A program made the translations under genes and the position numbers. Positions 32,834 through 36,838 of a stretch of 36,838 nucleotides of DNA are shown here, in pieces. Position 1 is the first letter of the stretch; each line of letters opens with the position of its first letter. The stretch lies in assembly GCA_018897105.1 (NCBI GenBank), contig JAHILF010000108.1, positions 1 through 36,838 on the forward strand, written 5' to 3'. This stretch comes from Pseudomonadota bacterium (GTDB lineage: Bacteria; Desulfobacterota; Desulfobulbia; Desulfobulbales; SURF-16). The notes beneath the pieces are model-generated. The model was given only the letters and a program-made list of their open reading frames with translations. It was not told where the DNA came from and ran no database searches.

Positions 32834-34171
32834 TCAATCGGCGTTAAACTCGTTCATTTTTCGATAAAGGGTTTTGCGGCTGATACCGAGAGCTTCTGCC
32901 GCCTTGCGCCGGTTGCCGTTATAGAAATTCAGCATTTTCAGAATATGTGTTTTTTCAACCGATTCCAAGGTAATGCTCGCCTCGGAGGTTTCCGCGGCAA
33001 CCACGAGTTCACGTGGCAGGCAGCGCTCGGTGATGATGCCGTTTTCAGCAAGAATAATGCTGCGTTCGATGACGTTACGAAGTTCCCGGATATTGCCAGG
33101 CCAATCATAGCGCAGCACGCAGTCCATGGTGCTTTGCACCATGCGGTAGGTGGTGGTATCAGGGCTGAGCGAGGTGAGAAAATAATCAACCAGCAGAGGG
33201 AGATCCTCCTTGCGTTCGCGCAGAGGGGGAATATCAATATTGAAAACATTGATACGATGAAAAAATGCTTCGTTAAAACGGCCTTTTTTGACCTCGTCGG
33301 CCAGGTCGCGGTTGGTGGCGAACAGGAAGCGGATATCCACCCGGCGTTCATCTTTTTCACCGACCCGGCGGTAGGTCTGGGTCTCCAGCATGCGCAACAG
33401 GGAGGCCTGCACCTCAAGAGGCAGTTCACCAATCTCGTCAAGAAACAGCGTGCTCTCGTGGGCATAAGACATGAGCCCTTCCCGGGATTCTCCGGCGCCG
33501 GTAAACGAACCTTTCACATGGCCGAAAAGCTCGCTGCGGGCAAGTTCCTTCTGCAGGGAGGCGCAATTCTTAATGATAATCTGATTTCCTCCCCGGCTGG
33601 AGCGATCATGGATGGCATGGGCCACCACGTCTTTGCCTACTCCTGATTCACCTGTTATGAGTACCGGGATATTGGCCGGAGCAACCTTGTCAATAAGGAA
33701 TTGAATATTGCGTATGGCCATTGAATTGCCGATAAACTTTATCGAACCCTGATCATAACCGGCCTTGTGACGGAGTATCATATTTTCCCGGGACAACCGA
33801 ACCCGCTGATGCGCTTTTTCCACCACCAGATCAAGCCGGTCAAGGTTGAACGGCTTGGGAATAAAATCACAGGCCCCGAGTTTCATGGCTTCCACGGCAC
33901 TGTCAATGTCCCCATGCCCGGTGATCATGATCACCTCGGTATGGGGAATGGAATCCCGCACCTTAATGAGCAAGTCCAGATGGGTGGTGTCGGGTAGGCG
34001 CAGATCCATGATGATGACATCGAACCAGCGGTTCCGCACCAGGGCCATTGCTTCGGCTGCCGTGGCCGCAGTGAAAACCTCTCGGCTGGAGTTTGCCAGT
34101 TCCTTCTGCAGCAGTCGTCTGATGGGCTCTTCGTCGTCAATAACGAGAACAGGATATTTTTCGTTTGCCAT
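32834..34171 (-). CDS. NtrC-family sigma-54-dependent response regulator
   Basis: 445 residues: receiver domain with phosphorylation site Asp56 (IIMDLRLP), Thr84 and Lys106 (IPKPFNL); AAA+ domain about 145-375 with Walker A GESGVGKD (174-181), the sigma-54 contact loop GSFTGA (221-226, usually GAFTGA), Walker B LFLDEIGELP (243-252) and RFNEAFFHRINVF with the arginine finger region; Fis-type helix-turn-helix at the end (GNRRKAAEALGISRKTLYRK). It activates -24/-12 promoters when phosphorylated. One base overlaps the kinase gene (TAATG). The two sigma-54 promoters found next to it are its obvious targets. Confidence 0.95.
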   Translation of the reverse strand: MANEKYPVLVIDDEEPIRRLLQKELANSSREVFTAATAAEAMALVRNRWFDVIIMDLRLPDTTHLDLLIKVRDSIPHTEVIMITGHGDIDSAVEAMKLGACDFIPKPFNLDRLDLVVEKAHQRVRLSRENMILRHKAGYDQGSIKFIGNSMAIRNIQFLIDKVAPANIPVLITGESGVGKDVVAHAIHDRSSRGGNQIIIKNCASLQKELARSELFGHVKGSFTGAGESREGLMSYAHESTLFLDEIGELPLEVQASLLRMLETQTYRRVGEKDERRVDIRFLFATNRDLADEVKKGRFNEAFFHRINVFNIDIPPLRERKEDLPLLVDYFLTSLSPDTTTYRMVQSTMDCVLRYDWPGNIRELRNVIERSIILAENGIITERCLPRELVVAAETSEASITLESVEKTHILKMLNFYNGNRRKAAEALGISRKTLYRKMNEFNAD

Positions 34172-35364
34172 TATTCAGAAATTCCGGGTAGATGTATACA
34201 GAATGTCGTGCCTTTGCCCACCTCGCTGGTCATACTGATCTGTCCGTTGTGATTTTTCACTATGGTGTAACAGGTGGAAAGTCCGATACCGATTCCTTTG
34301 CCAACCGGCTTGGTAGTAAAAAAAGGCTCAAAAAGTTTGTCCTGCAATTCGGGAGGAATGCCGCAGCCGGAATCTTTAACAATCAACCCCGCGCCGCCGG
34401 TCTCATCCGGATAGGTTTTAATCAGTATCGTACCCCCCTCACCACTGGCATCAAGGGCATTGGTCAACAAATTGATGATGACCTGCTTGAGTTGCGATTC
34501 GTCCCCCATAATCAGCGGCAGCTTATCATCTAATTCAATTTTAACAATGACTTTATGCTGTTCTTTAAAATGGTGCTTCAGGATAAACAGGGTGTCATTA
34601 ATACAATCGTTTAAGTTTACCGGGCACAGACTGGAGGCCATGGGCCGGCTGAAGGTGAGCAGTGTGCGGACGATATCCCGGCAGCGCAGACATTCCTTGA
34701 TAATGGTATCGGTATATTCTTGAAAATCGTTATACAGATCATCATCCACCTTATCGTGAATACGGCCGAGTCTGCGCCGCAACCCTTCGGCAAAACCGCT
34801 GATGGCGGTGAGAGGGTTGTTTATTTCATGGGCAACTCCGGCGGCCAGAGCCCCTACGGTAGCCATTTTTTCAGCCTGGTAAAACTGCGCCTGAAATTCT
34901 TTTTCCACCGTGACATCCCGTTTAAAGAGCAGCACGTTGCGTTCGCCGGTAAGACTGGTCTTGAGAGGCGAGGCGATCAGTTCAAAATGGCGGAATTTGT
35001 CCCCCACTTTATGGATGCACGAATCCTTACATATTTCATCACGATCCAATGCCTTGAGAACCGGGCAGCCATCACAGGGCGCATCTCTGTCTCGAAAAAA
35101 TTTATAACAGTATTGCCCCTTCGGGTCGGTATCCGGATACCATTCCTTGAAAATATGGTTGACCGACTGGATTTTCAGGTCTTCGGAAAGTACCACCATC
35201 ATATCGGTTATGGCGTCCAGCAATCCCTTAAATTCCTGGCGTTTCTTCTCAAGCTCACGATTCGAATGCTTCAGTTCCTCTACTTTGCGTTGAAGTTCCT
35301 GATAAAAACCGAGTTTGCAGTGTTCAATTCCTATAAGATCAGCAAGAGTGGTAGGGGCAGACAT
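34171..35364 (-). CDS. Cytoplasmic sensor histidine kinase with Cys-rich PAS region
   Basis: 397 residues, no membrane segments. Coiled-coil N-terminus (about 18-48), PAS-like domain (48-152) carrying Cys86, Cys97, Cys100, Cys112 and Cys116 (QYCYKFFRDRDAPCDGC, ICKDSC), HisKA with His179 (AAGVAHEINNPLTAISG), and a complete ATPase domain: NLLTNALDASG, KDSGCGIPP, FTTKPVGKGIGIGLS. The cysteines could hold an iron-sulfur cluster, a thiol switch or an adduct-forming aldehyde sensor. Start ATG 35364 is chosen because GAGGAGGT precedes it and the ADH stop overlaps it by one base (TGATG). It should phosphorylate the adjacent NtrC-type regulator. Confidence 0.92.
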   Translation of the reverse strand: MSAPTTLADLIGIEHCKLGFYQELQRKVEELKHSNRELEKKRQEFKGLLDAITDMMVVLSEDLKIQSVNHIFKEWYPDTDPKGQYCYKFFRDRDAPCDGCPVLKALDRDEICKDSCIHKVGDKFRHFELIASPLKTSLTGERNVLLFKRDVTVEKEFQAQFYQAEKMATVGALAAGVAHEINNPLTAISGFAEGLRRRLGRIHDKVDDDLYNDFQEYTDTIIKECLRCRDIVRTLLTFSRPMASSLCPVNLNDCINDTLFILKHHFKEQHKVIVKIELDDKLPLIMGDESQLKQVIINLLTNALDASGEGGTILIKTYPDETGGAGLIVKDSGCGIPPELQDKLFEPFFTTKPVGKGIGIGLSTCYTIVKNHNGQISMTSEVGKGTTFCIHLPGISE

Positions 35365-36512
35365 CACCAAACCTCCTCGCAAATCGAGAGCAGATCTTCC
35401 CATGATGCCGGTTTGGGATTGGTCAGATTACAGACATCATTGACAGCCATTTTACAGATTGGCTCAAGATACTGTCTGTCACCTTCGCTGACCTCATCGC
35501 TGAGCCTTAAGGAAACATTGAATGAGGCAAAAAAATCCTCAAGTTTAGCAATTCCTGCCAGGGCGGTTTCATCGTCCGAACCAAGCCGTTTGTCGAGTAT
35601 GACCCGGCCGATATCTGCCATTCTGCCAGGACAGGACGGCAAGTTAAACCGCATGACCGCAGTAAGCAGGATTGGATGAACAACCCCGTGGCTCATGTCA
35701 AACTGACCGCCCAAGGAGTGAGCCAGGGCATGCTCCGCTCCGAGCCCTGCATTGCTGAAGGCCATTGAAGCATATACAGAGGCAATACTCAATTGTTCCA
35801 AAGAATCTAAAGAATGTGTTTCAACGGCATGTTGAAGATTGCGGAGAATCAGATCAATGGCTTTCAGGGATTGCGGCATGGTGAACGGGGAGGCGATGGG
35901 GGAAAGATAGGCCTCAATGGCATGGGCCAGGGCGTCCACCGCGGACTGGGTAATCTGCTTTTCGGTTTTTGTGCGTAAAATCAGCGGATCGACGATGGAT
36001 ATGTTGGGCACAAGGGTGCGGGTGATAATGGACATTTTGACCGCACGTTTCACATCGGTGATGATACAGAACTGTGATATGTCAGAACCACTTCCTGCGG
36101 TGGTGGTGATGAATACCATGGGCGGCAAAGGACGCTGCACTCTGTTCGCCCCTTCATAATCACGGATCTTGCCGCCGTTGCTGGCAATAATGGCAATGCC
36201 TTTGGCAGTATCCATTGCGCTGCCTCCGCCAATGGCCATGATGACATCAGCCCGATTTTTCAGATAGAATTCCGCCCCTTCCTCCACCTGATAATCGCGG
36301 GGATTGGAGGTCACCCTGGGATAATAGATCCAGTCTATGCCTTCGGCTTTCAGAATATCCATCAGGCGCTGCACCCAGCCGGCTTCCTCAATGCCCGGAT
36401 CACTGACCAGAAAGATCTTTTTTGCCCCATGTCTCAGTGCATATTGTCCAGCATATTTGATACTTCCTCTGCCAAAAATGATTTCAGGAATAGCGAATTT
36501 GGTTGTTTCCAT
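35364..36512 (-). CDS. Iron-containing alcohol dehydrogenase (group III)
   Basis: 382 residues. It oxidises primary alcohols (or reduces aldehydes) with NAD(P)H. GGGSAMDTAKGI (near residue 96) is the cofactor loop; the metal ligands, counted from this start, are Asp193 and His197 (DALAHAIEAY), His261 (GAEHALAHSLGG) and His275 (DMSHGVVHP), as in FucO-type enzymes. I use ATG 36512, with AGGATGG upstream; an ATG at 36524 is four codons earlier and lacks a ribosome binding site. It is the first gene of an operon with a kinase and a sigma-54 activator, and it is functionally linked to Mop: it would make the aldehyde that Mop oxidises, or remove it. Confidence 0.93.
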   Translation of the reverse strand: METTKFAIPEIIFGRGSIKYAGQYALRHGAKKIFLVSDPGIEEAGWVQRLMDILKAEGIDWIYYPRVTSNPRDYQVEEGAEFYLKNRADVIMAIGGGSAMDTAKGIAIIASNGGKIRDYEGANRVQRPLPPMVFITTTAGSGSDISQFCIITDVKRAVKMSIITRTLVPNISIVDPLILRTKTEKQITQSAVDALAHAIEAYLSPIASPFTMPQSLKAIDLILRNLQHAVETHSLDSLEQLSIASVYASMAFSNAGLGAEHALAHSLGGQFDMSHGVVHPILLTAVMRFNLPSCPGRMADIGRVILDKRLGSDDETALAGIAKLEDFFASFNVSLRLSDEVSEGDRQYLEPICKMAVNDVCNLTNPKPASWEDLLSICEEVW

Positions 36513-36524
36513 TTTTATTACCAT

Positions 36525-36807
36525 CCTAATTTTTAGTTATTCATTTCTTAGACTGAATATTTGTGAGAAAGTTCAAATTGTTGATAACTTTTATTAAATC
36601 TACTTTAACCTTTCGTTGTAACAAATAATTTTTAAAAATAGTCATGGCCGCAGAAGATATACAATTTTTAATTAAAATATTATTCTCATAATTTGACATC
36701 AATGTCATTAACTTAGTACACGTATTCTTAAATACGATGACGTATTTTTGTTGAAAGTTTGACTTTTAACGTGATAACGTACCTCCAAACAATAAAGGAG
36801 GTGCGAT
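36525..36807. promoter_or_regulatory. Upstream region of the alcohol dehydrogenase operon
   Basis: AT-rich, no gene. It holds TGACAT-CA-ATGTCA (about 36698-36711), CGTATT-CTTA-AATACG (about 36720-36735) and a short hairpin ACCTCC/GGAGGT (36781-36802). No -24/-12 promoter or GGGWCA palindrome was found, so this operon is probably read from a sigma-70 promoter with its own operators. Confidence 0.4.
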
Positions 36808-36838
36808 ATCCCAAGAAAAAGCCCATACACAATATTGC
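36808..36838 (+). CDS. Possible start of an IS630-like transposase gene (cut by the window edge)
   Basis: After AAAGGAGG (36794-36801) the frame reads PRKSPYTIL, which resembles the opening of IS630-family helix-turn-helix proteins (MPRKSPYTI...). The codon where ATG is expected, 36808-36810, is ATC, at the ideal 6-base distance from GGAGG. Only nine residues are visible, so this is a weak call. Confidence 0.3.
   Translation, partial: MPRKSPYTIL

Noticed and set aside
36698-36711. CRP/FNR-type operator before the alcohol dehydrogenase operon
   Set aside because: The half-sites TGACAT/ATGTCA have the wrong spacing for CRP/FNR boxes; kept only as an unnamed palindrome.
1-36838. CRISPR array, tRNA or rRNA genes
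   Set aside because: No regularly spaced repeats and no tRNA-like cloverleaf or rRNA sequence was recognised by reading.

Overview
The window looks like the chromosome of a strictly anaerobic, probably sulfate-reducing Desulfobacterota bacterium (Desulfobulbales-like is my guess). Reasons: an aldehyde oxidoreductase very like the Desulfovibrio gigas Mop enzyme, CCG-domain iron-sulfur oxidoreductases, rubrerythrin-type proteins, thiol peroxidase, and many sensor kinases paired with sigma-54 activators. No phylogenetic search was possible.

Layout. 1-3600: small scattered genes on the plus strand (remnant of a NhaP-type antiporter, MgtC-like membrane protein, thiol peroxidase, a rubrerythrin relative whose diiron ligands look lost) and a dead group II intron fragment. 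3624-5861: a membrane sensor kinase with a degenerate ATPase domain. 5933-18071: a 12-gene minus-strand operon that starts with a ketosynthase and an acyl carrier protein, continues with two CrtI-like FAD oxidoreductases, a ketoreductase, a dehydratase and an enoyl reductase, and ends with oleA, a lone response regulator, oleB, oleC and oleD. It reads as a self-contained, oxygen-independent factory: a private type II fatty acid synthase plus desaturases makes special acyl chains, and OleABCD joins two of them head to head into a long hydrocarbon. 18161-18631 is a divergent membrane protein; 18632-19046 is packed with palindromic repeats.

19047-31455: a second minus-strand operon, probably starting with a 40-residue ORF missed by length filters, then mop (molybdenum aldehyde oxidoreductase), a large flavin/iron-sulfur/CCG oxidoreductase, a 69-residue Cys-rich protein, a methyltransferase, a C-GCAxxG-C-C protein, a radical SAM enzyme, a CoA-ligase-like protein, XdhC, a MobA-like/HD fusion and a histidine phosphatase. 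It resembles, from memory, the D. vulgaris DVU_1551-1559 locus. XdhC and the MobA-like domain fit Mo-cofactor maturation; the roles of the radical SAM, methyltransferase and ligase are open.

31964-36512: a ferritin-like (rubrerythrin-family) gene, then a three-gene operon for an iron-type alcohol dehydrogenase, a sensor kinase with a Cys-rich PAS region, and an NtrC-type sigma-54 activator. The mop operon and the ferritin-like gene each have a -24/-12 promoter. Each promoter carries three upstream copies of a GGGWCA-N3-TGWCCC-like palindrome at almost the same distances. This points to an undescribed alcohol/aldehyde-responsive sigma-54 regulon: alcohol to aldehyde (ADH), aldehyde to acid (Mop), possibly acid to acyl-CoA (ligase). 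The right edge may hold the start of a transposon gene.
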